From: Escarpia spicata
Taxonomy: Eukaryota; Annelida; Polychaeta; Sabellida; Siboglinidae
Assembly (NCBI GenBank): GCA_963995525.1
Contig: OZ023217.1
Coordinates: 24,988,099-25,052,098, forward strand
Direction of reading: 5' to 3'
Length of the DNA: 64,000 nt
Positions 1 to 13,029 of the stretch are shown one piece after another (positions within the stretch are counted from its first letter, which is position 1; the number at the start of each line of letters is the position of its first letter). The notes beneath the pieces were generated by a model, which did no database searches, had not been told where the DNA came from, and was given only the letters and a program-made list of their open reading frames with translations. Both the position numbers and the translations under genes were made by a program.

Positions 1-828
1 ATATGGGCCATCATTATGATCAAATATTGTGATAAAAAAATTAATACATACAAAATATTCCATTACAGGTCCAGTTTTACATATTTGTGGGTTTCAACTT
101 TCAACACTATGGGCATCTGTCAAGAAAACAAGTACTTATTATTCAAGATACAGATTCAAAGCTTGTAGTACTAGTTTCAAAATGTATTAAGTGCCTCCAA
201 ATGGATTCATTTAGATTTATGGCACTATATAAGTGTTCTTTTTATTATTAATTACTTTTTGAGATGTTGTTTTGTGGTAATATCAAATGTAATACTAACA
301 ATTAAGTATGAATATAAAAAAAACGTATAGCTGAATCCTTTGCTGCTTCATTACTTTGTAGCACACATTGTGATGTTTGAGAAATGGTGGTCTGTTGCAA
401 AAAAACTCACTATAAGTAACATGTTTAGAATTGGTTAAACTATTCCAGTAAATTACGTATACCCAAAGTTCCCTACATCGAATAGTGTCTAATAAAACAC
501 ATTGCATACCACAAGTAGGATACAAGCTTTCAAGTGGATGTTCTTTATTTTAGGAGGTCCTATACAGTAGTGAGAATCCACTTTGCCTAAAACGTTTCTC
601 TATTTCTGCCAGTGATGTTCAAACAATGTTATTTAAGCATAGAAATCCATTGTCATTTGAAATTGGATGTCGTATCAATTTGGTGGCACTAAACCGAATT
701 GATACGGATACAACTAGTTTTCTTTAAAGCGGGTTCTTTGCTTTGCCACAGCCTCCTCTTTTGCTGGTTTTTCGATGCCTGCATGCTAGAGTTCCCTCCT
801 TACTCGATGTCGCAACTTGGAGCATACT
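1..828. other. unassigned AT-rich DNA
   Basis: No convincing gene, RNA or repeat is visible here. Open frames are short and AT-rich without splice context. Confidence 0.5.
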
Positions 829-993
829 TCACAGCTTTGGGCCACTCGTGCATCTAGCTGCAATGCCCTCTACAATTTCTCCTCGGAAGCTGTAGTCCTT
901 TGACGCCATCACTTTCTTCACTACATACTCAGCAGACTTTGAATACTGCAGCTGATACCGTAGCTTGTTGTCTGCTGTTTTCACCATTTCCCG
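829..993 (-). other. possible orphan coding exon, unknown protein
   Basis: On the minus strand a pyrimidine-containing acceptor ending in CAATCAG (just above 993) opens a 54-codon frame that ends with TGA at 829-831. It reads as ordinary protein (KLRYQLQYSKSAEYVVKKV near the start, then FRGEIVEGIAARC). I do not recognise the family and find no partner exon. It could be the last exon of a host gene or a transposon remnant. The evidence is composition plus one splice-like site only. Confidence 0.25.
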
Positions 994-2478
994 CTGATTG
1001 AACAAATGATAAATATAAAATCAGTATAACAATAGAAATATCTGAAGAATAGCTGGCTATAGCTGTAACATGCACACAGTAAACCAAACAGCTTGCTTGT
1101 ATGCTCTCTCTCTTGAAATCAAACGGCTAATGTCATTTTTTAATTGGTTCCTAATTCTGCCATCATTTTCAGTTTCAACTTCCAAGGAATTCCACAATAC
1201 ATTCAAATATTTATTATTGAATCACTTATATATATATATAATTTATATATAATTATGTTTATATTTATTATATTATATATGTGTACTAGGGCGTTCTTTC
1301 TTGGACCAATTGTGCAATTTCAGTTTGACCCCGTTCTTTGCAGTTTATTTTAGCGGCGCTTAATTACGGTGCGACACCTTTCTGCAGCGCTGTAGCGAAA
1401 CATTTCGTCTTTGAAATATCTGGTCGGCGCAGAAGTCGTATGCGCACGAGCGGAAATAAATAACCGAATATTTCATTACTTAAGCGAAACATTTGGTCGC
1501 TAAAATATTTGGTCGCTAAAATATTTGGTAGATTTTGACCTATGACCTTTACGTATTATGTAGTGTTGGAACGCACGAGAGGAAACAAATATACAAAATA
1601 TTTCATTAGGCTACATACACGAAACGTTTGGTCTGAAATATTTGACTGTTATGTTGCCAGTTGTCGCTGTGAATGAAAGCTTGCTTTTTATAATATTATC
1701 ATACATGAACCGTGTTATTATTGCAATAATAATTAATTGGGGCCAATGTCACTGCAATTACTGAATTAGCCTACATTTAAGAATATGGGAACGACTGTTT
1801 TTGCTGTTATATAGTTCGTGTTCATTATAAGTTGATAACTGTAACATGATTGTGCACAGTTAAGTTCAATTAAAAGTTGTAGGCTGCATGCATAAAATAA
1901 TTTCAATAATAATAAATAATGAATTTACTAAGGATATTATTATTATTAGGATATTACAATTACTATACTGGGCAAAATCTATAGATTCACCGTCTGATGG
2001 TGTTTGTTTTGTACCGACAATTGAATTGGGAGAGAATATGTGTATTATTAGTCATGAATGAATGTGTACAATTTATAAAAATGGCTTTAATAAATCTAAT
2101 CTACCTGTAATCGTCATAATTTTATTATTATGCCCAATGATACATGTTTAGCTTTGATCATATTTAGCCTAGACTGTGAGTAGATGTAAATGTCAAATCA
2201 ATTGTCACACAGTTTATTCATGCACACCATCTTGATTATAATATTATAACTGATTTGCTAAACAAATATGACTCGGTGTCCTTATAGTGTTATAATTCAA
2301 TGTCTCTGGAGTCCTCTAACGCAATGTTCATGGAGTTCTAGTACTCAACAAGAATAATGATTAACTAAAAGCAGATATATACCAAACGTTCAGTACTAAC
2401 TAGTTATTCGATATGCCACTACCAACATTCACAATTTCTTTTCCAATCACTTTCCTACGAGTGATCGTGAATGTCACT
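994..2478. other. unassigned AT-rich DNA
   Basis: AT-rich sequence with short TA runs near 1228-1280. At 1390-1620 the motif gaaatatttgg or close variants recurs several times, suggesting an old degenerate repeat. No gene is supported. Confidence 0.45.
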
Positions 2479-3100
2479 TCATAAGTTAAGTTTCTCACGT
2501 GCTCTATGGTTTCTCAATGATCTACGAAGATTTGTACTGGTTGTACAGTTCTGTTCAGATGTGTGGGGAGATTCCATCTCTGGCTGAGTTATGTCATGCG
2601 GTACGTCATGTGGTGCGTCACGTGGTACGACAAGCGGTGCGTAAGGCAGTTCTGCATGAACAGGTTCCTCCGGAGGCCGTTTGTGAGACAATTCAAGAGG
2701 CAGTTCAGAAGATGGTGTCTTCTCCAGCACCGAGCTATCACCAATCACACAACGACTCCTCACATGGTCAAAGTGTCTACGCACTACTCTCCCATCCTCG
2801 AGGCGAACGTGGACTGAATGACACGGGGCCAGTCCGTTCCACGATAACGTCACTGAGTCATTTTGTTTTGCCACTGAAGTTTATAACTTGTTCTACAACA
2901 ACACCGGGTGCAACCTGCTGGAGATCGGAAGCGAGGCTCTGTGTAATCGACTTCCAGCGAGGCCGGACCGCAATGTCTTGTGGGCCAACACCACGTTGGA
3001 GATTCCTTGACGGTGTCGCACCTGCCTAACCTACAATTGCATTGACTTGTTCTTCGTTCAGGCCGAGGGTTTCAAGGGTTCGCCCAAACAGAAACGGCTC
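2479..3100 (-). pseudogene. gypsy-like LTR retrotransposon pol C-terminus, decayed
   Basis: The minus-strand frame 2874-2479 contains VRLEDGRVVRRHFDHVRSR, the GPY/F-region type tail found after the integrase of Ty3/gypsy elements. It ends with a basic LRRSLRNHRAREKLNL terminus typical of these polyproteins. Upstream (to about 3100, other frames) the sequence still reads like integrase C-terminal coding (for example PQDIAVRPRWKSITQ and PGVVVEQV), so at least one frameshift and stops separate the parts. Reverse transcriptase, RNase H and integrase core are absent, and I could not delimit LTRs. It is a dead 3' fragment. Family assignment rests on the short motif and the basic tail. Confidence 0.5.
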
Positions 3101-4103
3101 TATAACACGCCTCTTGTACGATGCACTGCAATGGAATGAATAACATATCTAAAGAGAAATCATGTACAGCCTGTTACAGAAGATACATACAGTTAACACA
3201 TAAAAAACACTATTTCCCATTTGCATTATTTAAATGGATCCAGTAGTCTCCAAGGAATCAGTGTTAGAATAACACCTCCGTTACAAATGTGTTGCTTAAT
3301 GAATTTTTTACTTGAAGTTAGTGATGTGTCAATGAAATGCAGATTTTTGCATCCGCTCGTGCACCTTCATTATTCCGACAATTAAATTCAAATAGGCTAT
3401 TAAAATAGTACAGAGTTCGGCGCAAAAGAACGTTAGATTTGACGAGCCATTGTATAGAGACAGCACTTTTTGTAGATTGCATATATCGTTAGATTATACC
3501 TACTTTCACCTTAAAAGATTCACAATCAAGGTGCTAGTAAGACGTAATGTACTGAGTTAAACAAAGTAACGACTGCCATAACTTGGACATACATATATCC
3601 ATGTATAATTATATCAATTATCCTTATTCTTGTAACTTACAAAGATGACAATTTTATCAAATTGTCTGGCACCAGATATCGCGTTTCGGTGGAATATATC
3701 GCTGTTTGTGTTGTGGTCTCGCATGCCTGCTTTGCCTGCATAAGCAGTGTTGCTGCAACCTAAAACATGTGAAATGTGTCAGCAATAAATTCATAAATAA
3801 CACTAGCATTTAGCACATCTAATCACGTTAACCAATAATAATAATTATTGTATTGACAGTTTCACGCTCTTGACTATGGCCACCAGATGGCAGGAAAATC
3901 AAACAGGAAATCTTTAAACTCACAAATAGACAGTCGTGTTCTGTTGATAATGGACAACGGTACTACAAATCAAGTGCTTTTATAAAAAAGTTTAAACTGC
4001 AGTGATTAAGAAGAAATAAAATAGTTAATTTTAATCAATGATTTTAATAAAAAATCATTTTATTTCAATCGTGATTTAAATCAGCTTGACCTACACATGG
4101 GTA
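3101..4103. other. unassigned DNA before the 77-bp array
   Basis: AT-rich sequence with no supported gene. Around 4010-4080 there is a run of overlapping AAAATC/GATTTT words, a low-complexity stretch. Confidence 0.45.
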
Positions 4104-4488
4104 TGCCACGTCATGGACAACAGGGCAAATAGTATTACTGCAAGCTATAGTGTACTATTACCATATTCCGGCTCGATAGTTGCCACGTCATGGGCAACAG
4201 GGAAAATAGTATTACTGCAAGCTATAGTGTACTATTACCATATTCCGGCTCAATAGTTGCCACGTCATGGGCAACAGGGCAAATAGTATTACTGCAAGCT
4301 ATAGTGTACTATTACCATATTCCGGCTCAATAGTTGCCACGTCATGGGCAACAGGGAAAATAGTATTACTGCAAGCTATAGTGTACTATTACCATATTCC
4401 GGCTCAATAGTTGCCACGTCATGGGCAACAGGGAAAATAGTATTACTACAAGCTATAGTGTACTATTACCATATTCCGGCTCAATAGT
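4104..4488. repeat. five-copy 77-bp tandem repeat
   Basis: Five head-to-tail copies of a 77-bp unit beginning TGCCACGTCATGG start at 4104, 4181 and every 77 bases after. Copies differ at only a few positions (for example GGAAAA versus GGCAAA, and CTCGATAG in the first two copies versus CTCAATAG). Near-identity implies a recent expansion. The unit has no open frame of note and no recognised family. Confidence 0.9.
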
Positions 4489-4872
4489 TATGTGTACAGT
4501 ACAGTAACTTATAGCATTTTAGTTTTTGGACCAACTATTCACACTGTCACGGTCAATGTTACATTGGCGGATTAACTAACCATTATTGGTCACCAAAAAA
4601 ACATGAGGCATAACTGTTCCATATGCCAGGGGGAAAGTGTAGGGTTAGGTTTAGCCTTTCTAAAGGTTATTTGGTAATAATTAAGGTAGCAGTATGTTTG
4701 TATTTACATTTGCATTGTATATAAATCTATCTGTTCATGCTGATCATCAGGTGTAAATAACCTAGACTGCCTATGGGTATGCCTATAGAATAACCATGTC
4801 CATGCCTATGCACATGGCCAAGCCAATGGCTATGCCTTGGGCTTGGCTATGGCAGCTATGACTATGTATATG
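4489..4872. other. unassigned DNA
   Basis: Includes a degenerate simple stretch at 4770-4860 built from variants of CTATGCC/ATGGC. No gene is seen. Confidence 0.4.
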
Positions 4873-5148
4873 TAGGGTGCAGTGGCTCAGGGATAGAGTC
4901 CTTGGCTGCCGTGTCGATCAGTTCACTCAGATGTATGAATGAGTACCTGGCTATAGACAGTGGTGGATATTTGTGTACGATTAGTCTTCGCGCATAAATT
5001 GCAGTGTGGCTGGATGCTTCCCACAGAAGTTGAGATGGTGTTCGATTGAATAGGTCTGCCAGGGGAGTAAAGTGTAAAGCGCCTTGAGCAGTCCTGAGGA
5101 CTGGTCCGGACATTGCGCTATATAAGAACTTACCTTTACTTTTATGTC
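4873..5148 (+). repeat. tRNA-derived SINE, copy 1
   Basis: The head reads GTGCAGTGGCTCAGGG, a tRNA A-box-like start. The body contains GAGTACCTGGCTATAGACAG and GATGGTGTTCGATTGAA. The tail reads TTGCGCTATATAAGAACTTA. The same core recurs at 34.2, 43.6, 48.0 and 58.3 kb. The B box is missing in this copy, so it is probably internally deleted. Confidence 0.7.
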
Positions 5149-5149
5149 G

Positions 5150-5727
5150 TGTATGCTAAACTTTATACACTTAGAATTGAATGCTGTAGCACTGGCGGGT
5201 GACAAGGTGCATAGGTTCATTAGGTTGACCAAATTGTACACAGTGAATGAATGTCCAGTCAGGAAGAGGACGCTTGGTGTCAACAAGTTACTCTCATAAA
5301 TGTTACCAATCTTGGGTTGCGAGTGCCACATGAACGAGTGGCCATCAACACATTCTCTGGTCACAACCACTGCAAATCCAGTCACTGTGACGTTAGGCTA
5401 AGTGGTTTATTGCAGTTTGGTGTTTTAACAGGTGCAGAAAAGTAAAATTATGTTTTTCTCACAAATGGCAAACTTTCTCTCTTTCCCATTAGTGTAAGAA
5501 CCGCTTGAGTCATCATTAGTGATATCGCTGTCACCTGCTACAACATATTCTGCATCACTCGCTTCAATGTTTCTCTTCTCACTGTTGCAGACAGAATCGT
5601 CTGAAGATGGCGATAATGGGACTGGGACATCCGAAGGGTCGTCTACAGTGATAGAACTGCCATGGTCAGGGCCAGTCGGAGAAAGCGTGCTGGACTGCTT
5701 TGGCAACTTTGCATGATGAATGTTCAA
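5150..5727 (-). pseudogene. decayed transposon-associated protein fragment (unknown family)
   Basis: Two minus-strand frames abut. The 5' one (5727-5425) encodes an acidic, Ser/Asp-rich stretch (SSDDSVCNSEKRNIEASD). The 3' one (5385 downward) encodes CVDGHSFMWHSQPKIGNIYES followed by hydrophobic LLTPSVLFLTGHS. The second segment reminds me of uncharacterised, high-copy proteins in marine invertebrate genomes that carry a CxxGHxxxWxS motif ahead of a hydrophobic segment; this is recollection, not a database result. Frames are broken between the two parts, and the SINE at 4873-5148 abuts the 3' end. Confidence 0.33.
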
Positions 5728-8700
5728 TGGAAAACACTATTGTCTGTATTAACTACTGCATCGACAAAGTGTTGCACTGGCGACACGACCACCGGCTTCC
5801 TTTATGTTTTGACACTACAAGTCGATGGCGTGACAGCACTACAAGTGACATTTGTATTACTATGAGGGACAATGTCATCTTGCGTGCTAAATCCTTCGCT
5901 GGATCCTTCAAAGATTGTGCTCGGTATTAGGTCCTATGGTTGTTTGGATACTTCCGTCATATATTATGAACAAAATGAGACAATCTTGCAAATAGTAATT
6001 AAAATTGGAGCACAAGTGCGATTTACAAGTGAATTTTTCAATGTTTTCTTTTTAGTGGATATGTGTTATCTTTAATTTTCAAGATTAAAATGCATGTGCA
6101 CTCAAATGTGTTTAACATTTGAACTTTGTAAATACAAAATATATATTTAGTAATCTTTGTGGTTGTTTCCTGTGACGTTATTTCCTTTTTCCTTGTTAGG
6201 CTTACATTCAAAAGTCAATCGATTAAATACAATGTCCTTGTTATTAAAAGCATACATTGGTTTTTGCAGTCATGCAATCTGTATCAGAAAAAAACTTGGT
6301 ATGATAACATGCTTGCTAAACTGTCGCCTCAAAGCTGGAGCATCAATTCGGGGTCCATTGTTACAAGCCAATATTTGAGATACATACATTAGTATTAGGC
6401 CTACATGGTGATTAACTTTACTTGACTGATGTGAACCTACTTATTATGCCAATAACTAATTATATCAGATATGACTACAGTGTTTTGTTGTATGCTATTG
6501 ACTGTATCGTAAACAAATATTTTTAAGGATTTAAATACTTGTAATGTCACTTATTTAATAATTCCAATGGCAATGCCTACAATACATGATTGACAGGGCT
6601 TGGTCCGGACTGTGACTAATGTATGACGACATTATTTCGCAAAACGTTATACTGGCTACGGTAGCTGACATTTATTTTTGTAATTATTTTGACGGTTATT
6701 TTCCCCTTATTTCCCCACCAGCAACTAAGACGATAACATAGACTGGTAGATGTAGACGTTGCGGTATTCCGACGTAGCAACACGCCGGCACAAATTGCTG
6801 TAAACTAAATCGGCGAATTACAAGCACTCATTATTCCCAATTATATCATAGTATTCACACGTATTTGTACTTTATTACATTCACATTTCTTAATACATTT
6901 CAATTTCGCACACGTCATATTTGTATATATGCAGACTTTGAAATAGAACTGTGGGACTATATAGTAGTCGTAATGATACCTAACGAAACTCGTGAGTGCC
7001 GAATCACCTTGGCAACAACAAGCTGGTTTCGGCTTGTCATTTCCTCCGCGCCGCTTCACCCTCCAAATAAGGCAATGATGTCGAGCTTCCAGGTCGATTT
7101 CGCTTAATTTTACTTCATCGGTGCCTAGTTATATGTAACCAAATCGACTGGAGATGGACCTGTGGCTTTAACCAAGAATTGTGTTTTGACGTTCAATTTC
7201 TTTTTATGCTCGTCACTTTCGTATTTAGGCTTGCAATCGGCGTTCGAAAGTGACTACCGCAGACTTTCGCCAATCTTTCCGCCGGCGAACACGTCAAATT
7301 CATCATCTATAACTTGTTTTTTTCTGTTGGAAACCTTTTGTGGAAGTATGTGAAAAGTTGCTTACTAACATTTATAGTATATCCAGTAGCCACGCAGTGC
7401 AATAAATTGTTCTGTTTTTATGTGTTTGTATGCGTTTCGTCGGTTTTTGTGAGAGCTATGCTGCGTCGCCTATCGAATTGCTGTATACAGCTTTGGGAGA
7501 CATCTCGCCAATCAAACGGATGTACAACCACACGCTCCTGGAGCATGATGGCGGCGCCCTGTGCCGATAGTAGCTACGTTTTAAAAATTATTTAAAATAT
7601 ACCGTGACGCTGTACTTGTCAAATCATGGTGACTTGTACTGTAAATGGTATGTTCTTATGTTTGGGCTGTGGTTGTTCAATCATTTCATTTCCCCTTTAA
7701 GATTTAGGTCAATGATGATGAGAATACAATATCACTTAGTGCAACCGGAAAGGAAGAACAGAACGAAGCAACGGAAGACGGACTGAAGGAAAAGACGGAA
7801 CAAAGAACGAAGGAACGAAAGAACAAAGGAACGGTGAAAAGAAGGAACATTTATTAACAAATGTACTGTGTTAAATGCGTGAACGTGACATACCTTTTCC
7901 CGCTCTTCTATGCTATATGTCAGAGCTTCTAAACCTTTTTGAGATCACGGCACATTATGAAGTTTGCTCTAATCTGCCGGTACACGGAACCAAATGTTGC
8001 CATCCTCTTTTTCCATGTTCTTTTTCCACCTTCTTACAAACATGACGGGTCCAGTGTTTTTTTCTCAATATGCCACGTGGCTTACACAAATATGTGAAAC
8101 AATCACATACATTAATTTGAAATTATTATATACAATTTTCATTACCATTCGATCTATAGCAGATATTATAAACGTTGTGATATTCAAGACATTTCTCTCA
8201 ATATGCCATTGACGTTTACAGCATTAAAATGTGTATTACTGTTCACAGAAGCAATGAAATTAACACTTGACAGCCAGAACATCCTTTCGGCACCCGTGAG
8301 AAACTTGCACCTGTATTGAAGATGAGATACACTTATTGTTTGCATCTAAGCCAGGACATATTGCTTGAAGTTCCTGCTGGAAATTCTTTATATGTGACCC
8401 TATGTTTTTTTCTAGATCAGTATATAGTGTTACTAAACTCATCTCATAAAGGTATGTTTTAGAAACTGTAACATCAATACATCAATGGCAGATAGTTAGA
8501 TGTCCTTCATTTCTCTGCAACCAAAATGCAGAAAAACCGAAAGTGTTGTTGGTCATGGTGCACAGTTCCTATCGCATCTTTGTACCATTTACTGTGCCTC
8601 AGCGGATAAATCAAGAGATCACGAACCCAGTCACTGCATCACTGTTGGTCACCTTGACCTAATGTCGGACAGATTTGACGCGGGTCACACGATATGTTGA

Positions 8701-8881
8701 AGCGGACCATTGAAACATACCCTTAAGATATACCGTGCTGACTGTGACAACAGAACATATACCTACGTGCATGCTTCACAACAAAGTGTCAGCATTACTT
8801 GAAGCTGACCAAATTGCAGCAGTAGGATTGTCATAAGTGTATGGGTCAACTTGACCTCTGCTGCCCCCAAACGGTGAAACA
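5728..8881. other. unassigned DNA
   Basis: More than 3 kb with no gene I can support. A purine-rich stretch lies at 7745-7850 (GGAACGAA-like words). The remaining short open frames lack recognisable motifs or paired splice sites. Confidence 0.45.
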
Positions 8882-9420
8882 CCGGTGTAGGGCACTGAAA
8901 ACACTACGGTATGTTTTGAGCAAACCCTCAAAACACTACTGCTAACTTCAAAACAGTACCTCTACGTACGTTCAAAACACTACCCAATTTCAAAACACTA
9001 CCGTCGATATATTTTACCAGCGTAAATCAGTCACCTTTGGGAATCATCCTATACATATAGGGTCGAGTTAGTAATCGTTCGAACCAGTTAGCCAACGGGA
9101 ATTAATAATTAGTGTGGACTATCATAACGATATTAATTAAACTTAATCATTATTGTAAGTCATTATTATAATTAGTTATGGTTTGAGTTAGTTATGATTG
9201 GGGTTAGAGTTAGTCATAACGTAATCATTGAAAACAGTTATACGACGGGAATCAATAGTTAGAGTGACAATCAGACGATGGGAATAAATAAGTATTCATT
9301 ACGGCAAAGGTTATTATTATAATCAGTTATGGTTAGAGTCAGTTATGGAGTGTTGGGGTTAACGCATAACCGTTATAACAAATCATACGACAGGAACAAT
9401 TAGTTATTGTGAAATGTCTT

Positions 9421-10012
9421 TATTTCTTACTTACTTACTTACTTACGTACTCACTTACTCCTCGCTCCTTTGGGAGCATAGGCGATCGACAACAACTCTT
9501 CAGCGCACACGTCTTTGGGCAGTCCTCTCCATCTCCTTCCAGGTGGAGCCACTCCTCTTTACCTCTGCAGCTGTGTCCCTTCTCCTTGTGTTTTTTGGTC
9601 TTCCTCGCCTTCTTTTTCCTTGAGGATTCCACGTCAGACATTGTCTTGTGATGGTTGTTGATGGCTTTCTCAGTTTGTGTCCAATCCAACCCCACTTTCT
9701 CCTCAGGATCTACTTGGCGACGGGTTCTTAGCTAATCCTTTCCCATAGGCAAGATTTTATTTTGTCATTTTATAAGTAGAATTCTTCGCAGACATCGGTT
9801 AAGGAAAGTCTGGTTTTTGCCTAATGTTGTTTTTGTTATTCGCCATGTTTCTCCATTTTTGTGGAATTCCATTTGGTTTTTTAATATCAGGAATGTTATC
9901 CGTGCCTTTCCCTCTCTTGCTGAAACACCTGCGTCTGTACCAGCTTGTTTATCCATCACACTCTCTAAGTAGGTAAAGGAATCCACTTCCACCAGGAGCT
10001 CTCCTCCAACAT
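9421..10012 (-). mobile_element. 5'-truncated LINE, C-terminal RT region (RTE-like)
   Basis: The minus strand encodes EVDSFTYLESVMDKQAGTDA, KTTLGKNQTFLNRCLRRIL and, in another frame, [13 protein letters not shown] plus [13 protein letters not shown]. These are the conserved C-terminal blocks downstream of the RT domain in RTE-like LINEs. The 3' end runs into a TAAG microsatellite tail (9427-9450), typical of 3'-end LINE retroposition. Frameshifts split it (an open frame 9992-9765, another 9695-9435). It lies inside the array of the TIR element, with the array resuming around 10040. Confidence 0.7.
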
Positions 10013-10511
10013 TGGGTTGTCGTTCCTACCGTATATTGTCATGATCCTATTAATTTGGGTTAAAGTTATTATTAGTTATGATTGGAGTCAGATGTGATTG
10101 GGGTGAGTACAATCGTTCGAACCAATCAGACGACGAGAATAAATAATTAGTGACAAACGACCTGATTAATTAGGTTAAGATTATTATTATTAGCTATTGT
10201 TGTAGTTAGTTATGGTTGGAGTTAGGGTAATCGTTGGAACCAATCAGACAACGAGAATAAATAATTAGTGTGAAATGTCATGATTCATTAAGGTTAGGTT
10301 TATTATAATAATTAGTTATGGTTGAGGTCAGTTATGCTTAGGATTAGTGTTAGTTATAATGTAATAGTTGGAACCAACCAGAAGACGGAATCAATAGTTA
10401 GGTAATCGTTGGAACCAATCAGGCGACAAGAATAAATTGGTAGTGTGAAATGGTATTATTCGTTGTGGTTAAGAGTATTATTATAATTCGTTAGGGTTGG
10501 AGTCAGCTATG

Positions 10512-10512
10512 G

Positions 10513-10555
<43 letters not shown>

Positions 10556-10614
10556 TATATACATACATATCATTATGTTGTTTATAAAATAGTATAAACA
10601 CACTCGGACGCACG

Positions 10615-10655
<41 letters not shown>
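10512..10655. repeat. AT and CA microsatellites
   Basis: A TA run at about 10512-10550 is followed by a CA run at about 10617-10650, inside the right part of the TIR/array element. Confidence 0.9.
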
Positions 10656-11635
10656 TCATAGGATTTTAACTGAGAGTTCGAACATACCATGCCGGTAATA
10701 TTTCCACAATTTCGTTAGAATCCATTCGCGGATTTAGTTAGGTTACACGAGGCTAAATTCCATCTCCACAGTTTAATTCTCCCACCCCCAACAATACTTG
10801 AAACATTATGCACACACCCCGGACGTCCCCCTTGATGTTGCCGCCGCCGGCGATAAAGCAATTAAAAATAGCATGACGCTCGAGCACTCGATGAACTTGT
10901 CGTTGCCACGACGAGATTAATTAATACCACCAACTCTGGTGTCAACACCTTCGTCTTTGATTGTTAGGTAACTCTTACCAAACTGCCATGTCCCTATGTA
11001 ATGTTTAGTAACGCTTGCCCGGATTCCATCGACCTTCCACCAAGCGAGACGTAATTTGTCTAAGGTTCCTACACAGAGAAACTGAAAATTAGAGAAAAAT
11101 GTAGGATAGTGTTTTGGAAGTACGCTCAAAACACCACCGTAGTGATTTTGATGGGTAGTGTTTTCAACTTACTAAACAGGACCCCTCAATTTTGTTCTAT
11201 CTAGAGCACATCGCTCTGCTGTTAATAAAAGGGTTAATCAATATCAGAATCGATAAGCCATATCCTAAAATGTATGCATACAATGAAAGATATCAGGTGA
11301 TTTTTCACAGTTTCAACCAACACTGGTTTAAGTCGATCCGACAGGGCGCTAGCCAAGTCATTTTTGCGATGAATCATAGAGTGTGGTTTGAACACTTGCG
11401 TTTAGATTGTGTACATTTGACACAAACCCGTTGTCATTTCCTAAGGGGTTGGCGGGAAGAATAAATGTTTGCGCAATTGTATACACATGTGCGTCTTGGT
11501 TGATTTCTCAAATAATCTATTAACACTGTAGCTAATGTCTTGCGCCGCGTTTTCACGAGGGTATGTTGATGCAAGTTCTCCATCAACCGTGTGGGGTAAC
11601 TGATGCAACTGCCGATGCAAACATTTTGTATTTTC

Positions 11636-12716
11636 CAAGGCTTTCGACTGTGTGAATCATCAGATGATGTGGAAAACGCTCAGCGACATGAACTTCCACC
11701 CAAAGATAATCGCCCTCTTAAAATCACTTTATAGCAACCAACAAGCAGTAGTCAGGCTGGAAAACACAACTACAGAAACTTTTACAGTGGGAAAAGGAGT
11801 AAGACAAGGGTGTATTGCATCACCATACCTATTCAACCTCTACACAGAAGACATAATGAGAGATGTAGAATTAGATGACAGAAGTACAAGATACGATGAA
11901 GTGAATATTCATGGACATAGAATCAGAGACCTACGATACGCAGACGATACCGCACTACTGTCCACTACAACAATCGGCCTAACAAACCTAATCATGTCTG
12001 TAAAAAACACAGTGAGAAAAAGGGCTTGTTAATTAATGTGAAGAAAACAAAGATCATGGACACTGACAAATGCATTGAAAAAAACAGAAATTGCAATCAA
12101 CGGGGAGCAAGTTGAAAATGTGAACCACTACGAATACTTTGGAGCAAGACTACAAGGAGACGGCAAGACATCATCAGAGATCAGAAGAAGAATAGCCATA
12201 GCAACGCAGAAACTAAATACTCTGAAAAATGTATGGAAAGGACAAAACATACCAAAAAAGATAAGACTATTAAAAACCTGCGTTTTCCCAACAGCTCTAT
12301 ACGGGAGCGAAACGTGGACACTGAACAAAGAAGACATGAGAAGAATACAAGCGTTTGAGATTAAATGCTACAGAAAAGTCCTAAGAGTACCATGGATAAC
12401 AAGAACAACCAATGCAGAGATCCTTAAAAAATTTGACATAAAGAACTGCCAACTAGTCAACAGAATAAAAGGACTAAAACTGAGTTATTGTGGACACATA
12501 AAAAGACATAATTCCTTAGAGAAAACTGTCCTAGAAGGCAAAGTGGAAGGAAAGAGAGGAAGGGGAAGACCAAGGAGAAGATGGGAGCAGGACATCAGCG
12601 ACTGGCTGAAAGATGACATCGAGCAGGGAGACAAACGGCAGACAGAGCAGCATATCGTGGGACCATCTGGGCAGCTACGTCTCGCAGAGATATGCTGAAA
12701 TGAAGAAGAAGAAGCA
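11636..12716 (+). mobile_element. 5'-truncated LINE: RT fingers/palm to C-terminus
   Basis: The insert starts abruptly at KAFDCVNHQMMW. It carries the RT blocks GKGVRQGCIASPYLFNLY and LRYADDTALLS (catalytic YADD), then the C-terminal blocks YFGARLQGDGKTSSEIRRR, CVFPTALYGSETW, CGHIKRHNSLEKTV and KRGRGRPRRRW. The YADD and GRGRPRRRW context is typical of RTE-like or jockey-like LINEs. Two frameshifts fall in A-runs near 12003-12090, separating the frames 11652-12032 and 12075-12698. The 3' end terminates in a GAAGAAGAAGAAG tail. No endonuclease domain remains, so it is a dead 5'-truncated copy. Confidence 0.85.
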
Positions 12717-13029
12717 GAGCGGTGACACTTTGGGCGCGGAACCGTCATTTCATTAGATGTTTTATTCCTACAAAATTAATGTGACGCGTCTCTTCTAACT
12801 CCGCGGTACACCAGGGACGTTGGACACACCGGATGACATGTACTGTACAGTTCTTAAATTGTTCTAAAACATATTTTGCTACGCTTAGAAAATTCCTATA
12901 GGAATCAGGCCATCCTATCAACATTTTAAAATGTCTTAAATTGTTTTGCTAAGTTAGATAACCGCGGTGTGTGTGGACGAGATGACTGGTTACGACAACC
13001 GATGACGCGCAACCAGTGGGCGGTGCTGA
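12717..13029. other. unassigned DNA
   Basis: No gene or clear repeat is visible. Confidence 0.4.

Larger units (their letters stand above)
8882..11180. mobile_element. non-autonomous TIR element with internal array, copy A
   Basis: The left end reads CCGGTGTAGGGCACTGAAAA with repeated CAAAACACTAC words. The right end carries the inverse (GTAGTGTTTTCAACTTACTA). The right ~300 bp (10880-11180) is closely similar to 15500-15863. The interior is a degenerate tandem array with units around 120-130 bp built on CGTTGGAACCAATCAGACGA, AATAAATAATTAGTGTGAAA and ATTATTATAATTAGTTATGG, at 9060-9420 and 10060-10510. It encodes nothing recognisable. A LINE fragment at 9421-10012 is nested in the array. Superfamily is unknown. 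Confidence 0.6.
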
